The notes under the pieces were generated by a model. The model saw nothing but the letters and a program-made list of their open reading frames with translations, was not told the DNA's origin and ran no database searches. Shown here piece after piece: positions 1 through 7,509 of a stretch of 24,847 nucleotides of DNA; position 1 is the first letter of the stretch; every line of letters begins with the position of its first letter. The position numbers and the translations under genes are program-made. Source of the stretch: Streptomyces sp. NRRL B-1347 (lineage in GTDB: Bacteria; Actinomycetota; Actinomycetes; Streptomycetales; Streptomycetaceae); NCBI RefSeq assembly GCF_000720325.1, contig NZ_JOJM01000090.1, positions 1 through 24,847 of the forward strand, read 5' to 3'.

Positions 1-3
1 GGC

Positions 4-48
4 GGGTGGGAGGAGAAACCCCGCCGCGGTAGCGGTGGGGGCGGTTCG
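4..48 (-). repeat. Dispersed GC-rich intergenic repeat, copy A (left window edge)
   Basis: The reverse complement of this 45-bp stretch is identical to 24706-24750 at the other end of the window. It contains the core CCGCTACCGCGGCG and ends in TCCTCCCACCC. It lies just beyond the 3' end of the phosphatase gene, as the right-hand copies lie beyond the Nudix gene. Seen directly: a perfect 45-bp inverted match. Inferred: a repeat family placed downstream of genes, at which the contig was probably broken. Confidence 0.85.
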
Positions 49-64
49 GGGCCCAGGAGCCAGG

Positions 65-1249
65 TCAGGCGTCGCGGCAGAGCAGCAGCAGCGCCCTGTC
101 GTCGTTGACGTCCTTGGCCACGGCCTCGATGAGGTGCCAGGCGGCTCCGTGGAAGCCTCCGGCCACGTACCGGTCGGCCTCACCGGTGAGGCGGTCGATG
201 CCCTCGCCGATGTCGCGGTCGGCGGTCTCGACGATGCCGTCGGTGAACAGCATCAGGACGTCACCGGGGCGCAAGGAGCCCTTGACGGGGTCGAACTGGG
301 CGCCGTCGTAGACGCCGAGCAGGGGCCCTTCCGCGGCCTTCTCCTCCCAGCGCCCCGTGCCCGCGCTGAGCTGGAGCGCGGGCAGGTGCCCCGCGGAGAG
401 CAGCTCGTAGTCGCCGGTCTCCAGGTCGAGGACGAGGTGGATGGAGGTGGCGAAGCCCTCGTCCCAGTCCTGGCGGAGCAGATAGCCGTTGGCGGCGGGC
501 AGGAAGGCGTGCGGCGGGAGCGAGCCGAGCAGGCCGCCGAAGGCGCCGGACAGGAGCAGGGCCCGCGACCCGGCGTCCATGCCCTTGCCGGAGACGTCCG
601 TGAGGACGACTTCGAGGGTGCGGCCGCCGTTGGTGCGGGCGGCGACGACGAAGTCGCCGGAGAAGGACTGCCCGCCCGCGGGGCGCAGCGCCATCTCGCG
701 GTGCCAGCCGCGCGGCAGCTTCGGCAGCTTGCTCTGCACGCGGATGCGTTCGCGCAGGTCGAAGAGCATCGTGCCGCCGCCGCGCCACGGCACGCCGACC
801 CGGCTGCGGAACTGGGCGATGAGCAGGCCGAAGAACCCGCAGGCGGCGACGGTCAGGACGGTGCCGGGGGTGACCCGCGCCGGGCCCTCGGTGTAGGGCC
901 CGAGCCGGGCGGACTCCACGATGAGGGCGGCCGCGGACGCGGCGTACAGGCCGAGGAGGCTGGAGGGCCTGAGCAGCAGTCCGCCCGCGACGATCGGCAG
1001 GACGAGGACGGAGGGCGAGAACCACACCGGGTTGACGATCGTGCAGACGGTGATGACCGGCACGGTCAGGAGCAGCGCGGCGAGCGCCACCCAGTCCGAG
1101 CCGTCGCCCCGGAAGTAGTCCACCCCGGATTTGCGCAGCCCTATGCGGGCCCGGTGCAGCCGCTTCTTCATCCGGGCCGGGAACGTCTCGGCTGCGGCGC
1201 GCCGCTCACGCGGGGTGCGCCGCTCGCGCCTGTCTCGTCGTACCGCCAT
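65..1249 (-). CDS. Membrane-anchored SpoIIE/PP2C-family serine/threonine phosphatase
   Basis: This 394-residue protein has a strongly basic N-terminus (residues 1-40) and three or four hydrophobic segments (about 51-70, 73-92, 96-112, 128-146). A cytoplasmic SpoIIE-type PP2C domain follows (about 180-392). Visible motifs are SGDF (197-200), DVSGKGMDAG (218-227), SAGH (285-288), TDG (336-338) and a final DD (383-384), matching the metal-binding aspartates of the family. Such enzymes dephosphorylate anti-anti-sigma factors or related phosphoproteins. No anti-sigma or STAS gene is next to it, so the substrate is unknown. The GGDFYD element usual in RsbU/SpoIIE proteins is here SGDFVV, lacking the second Asp. 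No PAS or GAF sensor domain is visible, so any sensing may be through the membrane part. The ATG start is preceded by only a weak ribosome-binding site. It is divergent from the GNAT gene across 164 bp. Confidence 0.9.
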   Translation of the reverse strand: MAVRRDRRERRTPRERRAAAETFPARMKKRLHRARIGLRKSGVDYFRGDGSDWVALAALLLTVPVITVCTIVNPVWFSPSVLVLPIVAGGLLLRPSSLLGLYAASAAALIVESARLGPYTEGPARVTPGTVLTVAACGFFGLLIAQFRSRVGVPWRGGGTMLFDLRERIRVQSKLPKLPRGWHREMALRPAGGQSFSGDFVVAARTNGGRTLEVVLTDVSGKGMDAGSRALLLSGAFGGLLGSLPPHAFLPAANGYLLRQDWDEGFATSIHLVLDLETGDYELLSAGHLPALQLSAGTGRWEEKAAEGPLLGVYDGAQFDPVKGSLRPGDVLMLFTDGIVETADRDIGEGIDRLTGEADRYVAGGFHGAAWHLIEAVAKDVNDDRALLLLCRDA

Positions 1250-1413
1250 TGCTCGTGGACCCTATCCACCGGGCCAGGCGCTTCGCACGGGAGGTACCTC
1301 TTGTCCCCCTTCAGGGGCACCTCGCCCGTATCTCCGCTCCCAGCGTCCACACGCGCGTTCCGGTACGCGGAAAACGATTCGCCGCGTCCCAGGAGCCCTG
1401 GTAGGCATGGCAT

Positions 1414-2649
1414 ATGACAGCAGACTTGCGGGAGTTGAGCCAGAGCGATTGGGACCGGTGGTACGGAACGCTGGAGCGGGCCTTCGGCGGGCTCCACGAG
1501 GCGCCGGAGGAGCGCGAGCTGTGGGACGCGCTGACGGAAGTCGACCGCTCCCTCGGTCTCTGGGACGGCGAGGAGTGCGTCGGTACGGCCGGGGCCTTCA
1601 GCTTCCGCATGACGGTGCCCGGCGGGGCCCTGGTGGACACGGCGGGCGTCACGATGGTGAGCGTGGCCGCCACGCACCGTCGTCGCGGCCTTCTCACCTC
1701 GATGATGCGGCGACAGCTCGACGACCTGCGGGAGCGCGGGGAGGCGCTGGCCGCCCTGACGGTCTCCGAACCCGCGATCTACGGCCGGTTCGGGTACGGC
1801 GTGGCGACGTGGTTGTTCAACGTGTCGATCGACACGCCACGGGTGCGCCTCACGGTGCCCGAGGGCACGGACGAGGTGCGTCTGCGGTACGCGGTGCCGG
1901 CCGAGGCCGCCGAGGCCTGTGAGGCGGTGTACGCGCGCGTGGTGCCCGGCCGTCCCGGGATGCTGGCACGGCAGCCGGGCTGGGAGCGGCTGCCGCTCCT
2001 GGACCCGGAGCGGGACCGCGACGGCGCGTCGCCGTTGCAGTGCGTGCTCGCGGAGCGTGCCGGTGAGGTCGTCGGGTACGCGTACTTCGCGGTCAAGTCC
2101 GACTGGGAGGTCCAGGGCCCGAAGGGCGTGGTCCGGGTGCGCGCCGTGGAGGCGCTGGACCCGGCAGCGCACGCCGCGCTGTGGCGCTTCCTCTGCGACA
2201 TCGACCTGACCTCTCGGGTCGAGTCGCTCAACCTCCCGGTGGACGACCCGCTGTTCCACCTCGTCTCGGACGTGCGGCGCTGCGGACTCGTGATGCGCGA
2301 CTCGCTGCACGTGCGTCTGGTGGAGGTCGGCGCGGCCCTGGAGGCGCGCACGTACCGGGCCCCCGTGGACGTGGTCCTGGACGTCGCGGACGCGTTCTGT
2401 CCCTGGAACGAGGGGCGCTGGCGGCTCACGGGCGACCCCAAGGGCGCCTCCTGCAAGCGCGTCGACGACGACGCGCCCGCCGACCTCGCCCTGTCCGTAC
2501 GCGAGCTGGGTTCGGCGTATCTGGGCGGCGTGTCCCTCGCGGAGCTCGCCCGGGCGGGCCGGGTGCGGGAGCTGCGTCCCGGCGCGCTCGCGGAGGCGAG
2601 CCTGGCCTTCGGGTCGGAGGTCGCGCCCTGGCTGCCGCACGGGTTCTAG
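1414..2649 (+). CDS. Eis-like GNAT family N-acetyltransferase
   Basis: At 411 residues this is close to mycobacterial Eis (about 400). The expected order is an N-terminal GNAT fold with the acetyl-CoA loop HRRRGLL (88-94), the hallmark AIYGRFGYG (121-129), a second GNAT-like region and a C-terminal sterol-carrier-like part. The protein ends in Phe after WLPHG. In Eis a Tyr of the conserved motif acts as general acid and the C-terminal Phe carboxylate as base; both features are present. Eis-family enzymes acetylate amines, including aminoglycosides and lysines, using acetyl-CoA in the cytoplasm; the substrate here cannot be read from sequence. The ATG at 1414 has GGTAGG 8 bases upstream. An ATG at 1407 is out of frame. 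It stands alone, divergent from the phosphatase and convergent with the DNA glycosylase. Confidence 0.88.
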   Translation: MTADLRELSQSDWDRWYGTLERAFGGLHEAPEERELWDALTEVDRSLGLWDGEECVGTAGAFSFRMTVPGGALVDTAGVTMVSVAATHRRRGLLTSMMRRQLDDLRERGEALAALTVSEPAIYGRFGYGVATWLFNVSIDTPRVRLTVPEGTDEVRLRYAVPAEAAEACEAVYARVVPGRPGMLARQPGWERLPLLDPERDRDGASPLQCVLAERAGEVVGYAYFAVKSDWEVQGPKGVVRVRAVEALDPAAHAALWRFLCDIDLTSRVESLNLPVDDPLFHLVSDVRRCGLVMRDSLHVRLVEVGAALEARTYRAPVDVVLDVADAFCPWNEGRWRLTGDPKGASCKRVDDDAPADLALSVRELGSAYLGGVSLAELARAGRVRELRPGALAEASLAFGSEVAPWLPHGF

Positions 2650-2650
2650 C

Positions 2651-2707
2651 CGGGGGCTCCGCGCGGCTCGTCGCGCTGCGCGCTCGTCCTCAAACGCCGG
2701 ACGGGCT
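2651..2707. repeat. Streptomyces-type intergenic repeat, copy 1
   Basis: The gap between two convergent genes holds GGGGGCTCCGCGCGGCTCG, then GCGCTGCGCGCTCG, then a 21-base element beginning TCCTCAAACGCCGGAC (2687-2707). The 21-base element matches 3673-3693 at 19 of 21 positions. The GC-rich self-complementary part probably also serves as a transcription terminator for one or both flanking genes. Confidence 0.7.
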
Positions 2708-2733
2708 CCATCTGCCACGCTGAGTGCGCGTCC

Positions 2734-3570
2734 TCAGCTGCTGCCCGGACCCGCGCTTCGCTGGCACCCGGGGCACCAGAACAGATTGCGGGCGGCGAGA
2801 TCGGCGGTGCGGATCTCGCCGCCACAGATGTGGCAGGCCATCCGGGCTCTGCGGTACACGTACACCTCGCCACCGTGGTCGTCCACGCGCGGCGGGCGGC
2901 CCATGGCCTCGGGGGTGTGCTCGGGCCGCACGGTGTCGATGCGGTTGTTGCGCACGCCCTCGCGCATCAGGTCCACCAGGTCCGCCCAGATCGCGGTCCA
3001 CTGGCGGTGCGTGAGGTCCTTGCCCGGCGTGTACGGGTCGATGCCGTGGCGGAAGAGGACCTCGGCGCGGTAGACGTTGCCGACGCCCGCGATGACCTTC
3101 TGGTCGAGCAGGAGGGCAGCGATGGTGGTGCGGCTGCGGGAGACGCGGCGCCAGGCCCGGTCCGGGTCGTTCTCGCCGTCCGGCGGGCGCAGCGGGTCAG
3201 GGCCGAGGCGGGCGTGTATCTCCTGCTTCTCGCCGTCGGTGATCAGCGTGCAGGTGGTGGGGCCGCGGAGGTCGCTGTAGTGGGTGGGGTTCGCCAGGCG
3301 CAGGCGGACGGTGTCCGTGGGCGGCGGGGCGGGGGCGTCGCCGAAGGTGTACTTGCCGAACAGACCCAGGTGGATGTGGATCCAGCCGGACGCGGCGAAG
3401 CCGAGGAAGAGGTGCTTGCCGTGCGCCTCCGCGGTCTCCAGGGGCTGGCCGTGCACGAGGGCCGCGCCGTCGGAGAACTTGCCCTGGGGGCTGGTGGCGT
3501 GCACGGGGTGCCCCTGGAACCGGCTCCGGTGATCGGCCGCGAGCCGGTGAATGGTGTGCCCTTCCGGCAC
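2734..3570 (-). CDS. Fpg/Nei family DNA glycosylase/AP lyase (endonuclease VIII-like)
   Basis: This 278-residue protein starts MPEGHTIHRLA. Removal of Met exposes the catalytic Pro2-Glu3 pair of the Fpg/Nei family. It has an N-terminal beta-sandwich, a helix-two-turn-helix region with the DNA-contacting VIAGVGNVYRAEVLF, and a C-terminal zinc finger with CHIC and CPGC separated by 16 residues, the normal C-x2-C-x16-C-x2-C spacing. The family excises oxidised bases in base-excision repair and cuts the abasic site by beta/delta elimination. PEGHTIHR is typical of actinobacterial Nei-like proteins rather than true MutM, which begins PELPE. The GTG start has a strong AGGAGG six bases upstream. It follows rpiB on the same strand, but the 163-bp gap holds a repeat and a hairpin, so co-transcription is uncertain. 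Confidence 0.92.
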   Translation of the reverse strand: MPEGHTIHRLAADHRSRFQGHPVHATSPQGKFSDGAALVHGQPLETAEAHGKHLFLGFAASGWIHIHLGLFGKYTFGDAPAPPPTDTVRLRLANPTHYSDLRGPTTCTLITDGEKQEIHARLGPDPLRPPDGENDPDRAWRRVSRSRTTIAALLLDQKVIAGVGNVYRAEVLFRHGIDPYTPGKDLTHRQWTAIWADLVDLMREGVRNNRIDTVRPEHTPEAMGRPPRVDDHGGEVYVYRRARMACHICGGEIRTADLAARNLFWCPGCQRSAGPGSS

Positions 3571-3603
3571 GGTGCCTCCTGTCGGGCCCTCGCGGGACGC
3601 CCC

Positions 3604-3726
3604 GCTGTGTCCATCAGCGCGCTCCGCGCGCGGGCGCCCCTTCCCGAACTGGGGCTCCGCCCCCGACCCCGCTCCTCGAACGCCGGAGGGGCTGGAACTT
3701 CAGCGGCGGGTCCGGGGCGAAGCCCC
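3604..3726. repeat. Streptomyces-type intergenic repeat, copy 2, with hairpin after rpiB
   Basis: The gap between rpiB and the DNA glycosylase contains the palindromic run GCGCGCTCCGCGCGC, then CCCCTTCCCGAACTGGGGCT, then the shared 21-base element (3673-3693, TCCTCGAACGCCGGAG...). A hairpin GGGGC-GAA-GCCCC (3714-3726) lies eight bases beyond the rpiB stop and may end rpiB transcription. The element recurs at 2687-2707 with two substitutions, which supports a dispersed repeat family. Confidence 0.7.
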
Positions 3727-3733
3727 TGAGGGG

Positions 3734-4219
3734 TCAGGCCTGCGGGTGGTGGGGCGGGATGGGGGGCAGCTCGCCCGAGGTCTCGTAGCGCGCCAGCATC
3801 TTGATGCGGCGGGTGTGCCGCTCCTCGCCGGAGTACGGCGTCGCGAGGAAGATCTCGACGAACTTGGTCGCCTCCTCCTCGGTGTGCATGCGGCCGCCGA
3901 TGGAGATCACGTTCGCGTCGTTGTGCTCGCGCCCGAGCGCCGCCGTCTGCTCGCTCCAGGCGAGGGCCGCCCGCACGCCCTTCACCTTGTTCGCGGCGAT
4001 CTGCTCGCCGTTGCCGGAGCCGCCGATGACGATGCCGAGGGACTCGGGGTCCGCGGCCGTCTTCTCCGCGGCGCGGAGGCAGAAGGGCGGGTAGTCGTCC
4101 TGGGCGTCGTAGATGTGGGGCCCGCAGTCGACGGGCTCGTGGCCGTGGGCCTTGAGCCATTCGACGAGGTGGTTCTTGAGTTCGTAACCGGCATGATCGG
4201 AGCCGAGGTACACGCGCAT
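3734..4219 (-). CDS. rpiB: Ribose-5-phosphate isomerase B
   Basis: This 161-residue protein begins MRVYLGSDHAGYELK, the phosphate/ring-opening loop typical of RpiB/LacAB isomerases. It contains GGSGNGEQIAANK (66-78), the EHNDAN segment and GGRMH. It interconverts ribose-5-phosphate and ribulose-5-phosphate in the non-oxidative pentose phosphate pathway in the cytoplasm. In Escherichia coli RpiB the catalytic base is a Cys in this loop. The Mycobacterium tuberculosis type uses Glu in the same GSGNGE motif, and this protein has Glu72, so it belongs to the actinobacterial Glu-type class. The ATG start fits the family N-terminus. The gene is divergent from the first permease across 228 bp and upstream of the DNA glycosylase. 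Confidence 0.94.
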   Translation of the reverse strand: MRVYLGSDHAGYELKNHLVEWLKAHGHEPVDCGPHIYDAQDDYPPFCLRAAEKTAADPESLGIVIGGSGNGEQIAANKVKGVRAALAWSEQTAALGREHNDANVISIGGRMHTEEEATKFVEIFLATPYSGEERHTRRIKMLARYETSGELPPIPPHHPQA

Positions 4220-4333
4220 GGCTCCGAGTGTGGCATGCGCGGCGGCGGGAGGCCGTCGTGGGGCCGGTCTTCGGGCCCCCTTCGGCCGCCGATTGGTTCA
4301 GGCCAATCCGGTGTCCGGTCATCGTCAGTGACC

Positions 4334-4369
4334 GATCGTTCACTCTCCATTCCGCTGAATACAACGATC
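4334..4369. promoter_or_regulatory. Inverted repeat GATCGTT-N22-AACGATC, candidate operator
   Basis: Perfect 7-bp arms lie at 4334-4340 and 4363-4369, centres 29 bp apart, in the divergent region between rpiB and permease 1. The surrounding stretch (about 4315-4440) is less GC-rich than its neighbours, as expected of a promoter. No convincing -35/-10 pair was found. It could be a dimer operator or a leader hairpin. Confidence 0.35.
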
Positions 4370-4447
4370 CGGAGACGGGTCTTTCGTCCCGTACGCCCAT
4401 GCGCTTTTAATGCGGAAGCTCTTGCCCGTGAACCAAAGGATCTGCCT

Positions 4448-5902
4448 ATGACCTCGCAACCGTCCCTTGCGAAGGAAGACAGCACCCCCGGCGGGCCCGT
4501 GAAATCCCAGCCGGGGAGCGGGAACGGCGACGGGGACGGCCTCAAGGCCGGTCTCAAGAACCGCCACCTGTCGATGATCGCCATCGGCGGCGTGATCGGA
4601 GCGGGTCTGTTCGTCGGGTCCGCTTCCGGCATCAAGGCCGCGGGCCCCGCGATCCTGGTGTCGTACGCGCTCGTGGGCACCATGGTCGTGCTCGTGATGC
4701 GGATGCTCGGCGAGATGGCCGCGGCGCGGCCGTCCTCCGGTTCCTTCTCGGCCTACGCCGACCAGGCCCTCGGGCGCTGGGCGGGCTTCACCATCGGCTG
4801 GCTGTACTGGTTCTTCTGGGTCGTGGTGCTCGCCGTCGAGGCGACCGCGGGTGCCGTGATCCTGAACGAGTGGGTGCCGGCGGTGCCGCAGTGGGGCTGG
4901 GCCCTCATCGTGATGGTGGTGCTCACCGCCACCAACCTCGTCTCGGTCGGCTCCTACGGCGAGTTCGAGTTCTGGTTCGCGGGCATCAAGGTCGTGGCCA
5001 TCGGCGGCTTCGTCCTGATCGGCATGCTCGCCGTGTTCGGCGTCCTGCCCGGCTCGGACAACCCGGGCGACGGCTTCAAACACCTCACCGACGCGGGCGG
5101 CTTCATGCCCAACGGCGCGGGCGCGATCCTCACCGGCGTCCTGATGGTGGTCTTCTCCTTCATGGGCTCGGAGATCGTCACGCTCGCCGCCGGTGAGTCG
5201 GAGGACCCGCAGCGCGCCGTCACCAAGGCCACGAACAGCGTCATCTGGCGCATCGGCGTCTTCTACCTCGGCTCGATCTTCGTCGTCATCACGCTCCTGC
5301 CGTGGAACGACAAGTCGATCGTCAAGGACGGCTCCTACGTGGCCGCGCTGAACTCGATCGGCATCCCGCACGCCGGCCAGGTCATGAACGTGATCGTGCT
5401 GACGGCCGTGCTCTCCTGCCTCAACTCCGGCCTGTACACCGCCTCGCGCATGGCCTTCTCGCTCGGCGAGCGCGGCGACGCCCCGAAGGCGTTCGCCCGC
5501 ACCACCGCGCAGGGCGTGCCGCGCACGGCGATCCTCGGCTCGGTCGTCTTCGGCTTCGCCGCCGTGTGGTTCAACTACCAGTGGCCGAAGACCGTCTTCG
5601 ACTTCCTGCTGAACTCCTCCGGCGCCGTCGCCCTGTTCGTGTGGCTCGTCATCTGCTTCACGCAGCTGCGGATGCGCGGCATCATCCTGCGCGAGCAGCC
5701 GGAGAAGCTCGTCGTGAAGATGTGGCTGTTCCCGTACCTGACCTGGGTCACCATCGGGATGATCTCGTTCGTGATCGTCTACATGCTGTACGACGACGCC
5801 GGGCGCAAGCAGATGGTGCTCTCGCTGCTCGTCGGCGCCCTGGTCCTGGGCATCGCCCTGGTGCGCGAGAAGGTGAGCCCCCGGGAGAAGGCCTCCGCGT
5901 AA
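4448..5902 (+). CDS. Amino acid permease, APC superfamily (AAT type), paralogue 1
   Basis: This 484-residue protein has about 12 hydrophobic segments. It carries the AAT-family signature after transmembrane segment 1, HLSMIAIGGVIGAGLFVGS, then VMRMLGEMAA and GEFEFWFAGIKV. These proton-coupled permeases import amino acids such as GABA, aromatic residues, proline or asparagine. Specificity cannot be assigned. The reading frame is open far upstream, but the ATG at 4448 is chosen because AAAGGA lies seven bases before it and the first membrane segment begins about 40 residues in. The N-terminal tail is a hydrophilic Gly/Ser/Asp-rich stretch absent from the other two permeases. A long perfect hairpin follows the stop codon, so it appears monocistronic. 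Confidence 0.9.
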   Translation: MTSQPSLAKEDSTPGGPVKSQPGSGNGDGDGLKAGLKNRHLSMIAIGGVIGAGLFVGSASGIKAAGPAILVSYALVGTMVVLVMRMLGEMAAARPSSGSFSAYADQALGRWAGFTIGWLYWFFWVVVLAVEATAGAVILNEWVPAVPQWGWALIVMVVLTATNLVSVGSYGEFEFWFAGIKVVAIGGFVLIGMLAVFGVLPGSDNPGDGFKHLTDAGGFMPNGAGAILTGVLMVVFSFMGSEIVTLAAGESEDPQRAVTKATNSVIWRIGVFYLGSIFVVITLLPWNDKSIVKDGSYVAALNSIGIPHAGQVMNVIVLTAVLSCLNSGLYTASRMAFSLGERGDAPKAFARTTAQGVPRTAILGSVVFGFAAVWFNYQWPKTVFDFLLNSSGAVALFVWLVICFTQLRMRGIILREQPEKLVVKMWLFPYLTWVTIGMISFVIVYMLYDDAGRKQMVLSLLVGALVLGIALVREKVSPREKASA

Positions 5903-5930
5903 CGGGTCCTGCGAGCGGTAGCGATCGATT

Positions 5931-5985
5931 CACGGCGGCGGGGTGCCGTCCGGGTCCAGAGCCCGGGCGGCACCCCGCCGCCGTG
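5931..5985. terminator. 24-bp hairpin terminator after permease 1
   Basis: The arms 5931-5954 and 5962-5985 are complementary over 24 bp with a single G-U pair, around a 7-base loop. There is no U-tract, which is common for Streptomyces terminators. It begins 28 bases after the permease stop and precedes the promoter region of the flavin oxidoreductase. Confidence 0.85.
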
Positions 5986-6128
5986 CGTGCCGTGCGCGGC
6001 GGGCCGGGCGGGCCGCGGCGGCGAGTTGACGAAGGCGCGGAAATCCTGTCGGTACCTGTCAGGCTTTGGCGGCAGAGTGACCTCCGTCCGCACGATCGCC
6101 GCACATCAGGCACGACGGAGGCAGCCCC

Positions 6129-7472
6129 GTGGCACTCAGCGACCCCCTCGCACAGCGACTCACCTTCCGCCCCGGCCAGGAGGGGTACGAGGACGAGATC
6201 GCGGGATTCCAGACGGGCTTCGCCCAGCGGCCGGACATCGTCTTCGCCGCGTCGGACGCCGACGACGTCGTGGCCGCCGTGCGGTACGCGGCCGACGCGG
6301 GCCTGCCCGTCGGCGTGCAGGCCACCGGGCACGGCCTGCCGGACGCGGCCCGGGGCGGCGTCCTGATCAGCACCCGCCGGATGGACTCCGTGGAGCTCGA
6401 CGCCGGGGCGCGCACCGCCCGGGTCGGGGCCGGGGTGCGCTGGGCCCAAGTGGTGACGGCCGCGGCGGAGCACGGCCTGGCCCCGCTGAACGGCTCGGCG
6501 CCGAGCGTCGGCGTCGTGTCGTACACGCTCGGCGGCGGCGTCGGCATCCTGGCGCGGGAGTTCGGCTACGCGGCCGACCACGTGCGCTCGGTGGACGTCG
6601 TGACGGCGGACGGCGAGCTGCGGCACGTGACCGCGGCGAGCGAGCCCGAGCTGTTCTGGGGCCTGCTCGGCGGCGGCGCGAACCTGGGCGTGGTGACCGC
6701 CCTGGAGATCGGCCTGGTGCCGGTGGCGCGCCTGTACGGCGGGGCGCTCGCCTTCGACGGCCGCGCGGTCGACCCGGCGGCGCTCCTGCGCGGCTACGCC
6801 GCCTGGACCGAGACCGTGCCCGACGAGCTCACCTCGTCCGTCGCCGCCCTGGTCTACCCGGACGTGCCGCAGCTCCCGCCGCACCTGCGGGGCCGCTATC
6901 TGGTGACGGTCCGCATCGCCTGCACGGGCCCGGCCGAGGACGGGGAGCGGCTCGTGGCGCCGCTGCGCGCGCTCGGGCCGACCGTCTCCGACAGCCTGCG
7001 CGAGCTGCCGTACGCGGAGAGCCACACGATCCACAACGACCCGGACTTCCCGCACGCCTACTACGGCGACAACCTCATGCTCACCGAGCTCGACCTGCCC
7101 GGGGCGGAGCGGCTGCTCGCGCTCACCGGGCCCGCGGCCGACCACATGCACGTCGTCCAGCTCAACCACCTGGGCGGCGCCCTCGCCCACCCCGTCGGCG
7201 ACGACAACGCCGTGCCGCACCGGAGCGCGGCCTGGGCGGTGCGGCTCCTGTCACCGCTGGAGGGCACGGACCGCGAGGCGCTGCGGGAGCTGTACGCGCG
7301 GGCGTTCGCCCCGCTGGCGCCGCACGCCGTCGGCCGGTCGGTGAACTTCACCCTCGGGGGCGGCGACCGCCCCGACGGCGTGTACGACGCGGACACGCAG
7401 AAGAGGCTCGCCAGGCTGAAGGCCACGTACGACCCGGCGAACCTCTTCAGGCGGAACTACAACGTCGGCTGA
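6129..7472 (+). CDS. FAD-binding oxidoreductase (PCMH domain, berberine-bridge-enzyme-like)
   Basis: This 447-residue protein has a PCMH-type FAD domain (about 33-205) with RVGAGVRWAQV and YTLGGGVGILAREFGYAAD, a substrate domain, and a C-terminal BBE motif ending ANLFRRNYNVG. Such enzymes oxidise alcohols, sugars or secondary-metabolite intermediates, passing electrons to oxygen. His68 in ATGHG sits where family members attach FAD through an 8-alpha-histidyl bond. The Cys used for the second bond in bicovalent members appears replaced in NGSAPSVGVV. Attachment is therefore probably single. No signal peptide is visible, so it is probably cytoplasmic. The GTG start has GGAGG seven bases upstream. 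A TTGACG hexamer at 6026-6031 is a possible -35 without a good -10. The natural substrate is unknown. Confidence 0.88.
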   Translation: MALSDPLAQRLTFRPGQEGYEDEIAGFQTGFAQRPDIVFAASDADDVVAAVRYAADAGLPVGVQATGHGLPDAARGGVLISTRRMDSVELDAGARTARVGAGVRWAQVVTAAAEHGLAPLNGSAPSVGVVSYTLGGGVGILAREFGYAADHVRSVDVVTADGELRHVTAASEPELFWGLLGGGANLGVVTALEIGLVPVARLYGGALAFDGRAVDPAALLRGYAAWTETVPDELTSSVAALVYPDVPQLPPHLRGRYLVTVRIACTGPAEDGERLVAPLRALGPTVSDSLRELPYAESHTIHNDPDFPHAYYGDNLMLTELDLPGAERLLALTGPAADHMHVVQLNHLGGALAHPVGDDNAVPHRSAAWAVRLLSPLEGTDREALRELYARAFAPLAPHAVGRSVNFTLGGGDRPDGVYDADTQKRLARLKATYDPANLFRRNYNVG

Positions 7473-7488
7473 GCCGCCCGGCGGCGGC

Positions 7489-7507
7489 CCCGGCCGGTCG
7501 GGCCGGG
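7489..7507. terminator. Short hairpin between convergent genes
   Basis: Arms CCCGGCC (7489-7495) and GGCCGGG (7501-7507) enclose a 5-base loop in the 37-bp gap between the convergent flavin oxidoreductase and bioY stop codons. It is plausibly a bidirectional terminator, but the stem is short. Confidence 0.5.
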
Positions 7508-7509
7508 TG

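Noticed and set aside
1131..1922. 263-codon frame overlapping the phosphatase and GNAT genes
   Set aside because: Arg/Gly-rich shadow with no domain; it spans the divergent promoter region.
3551..4447. Upstream extension of the permease 1 frame
   Set aside because: It runs through rpiB in antisense and lacks a ribosome-binding site; the membrane protein starts properly at 4448.
5748..7220. 490-codon frame antisense to the flavin oxidoreductase
   Set aside because: Shadow of a gene with clear FAD and BBE motifs; it also crosses a terminator hairpin.
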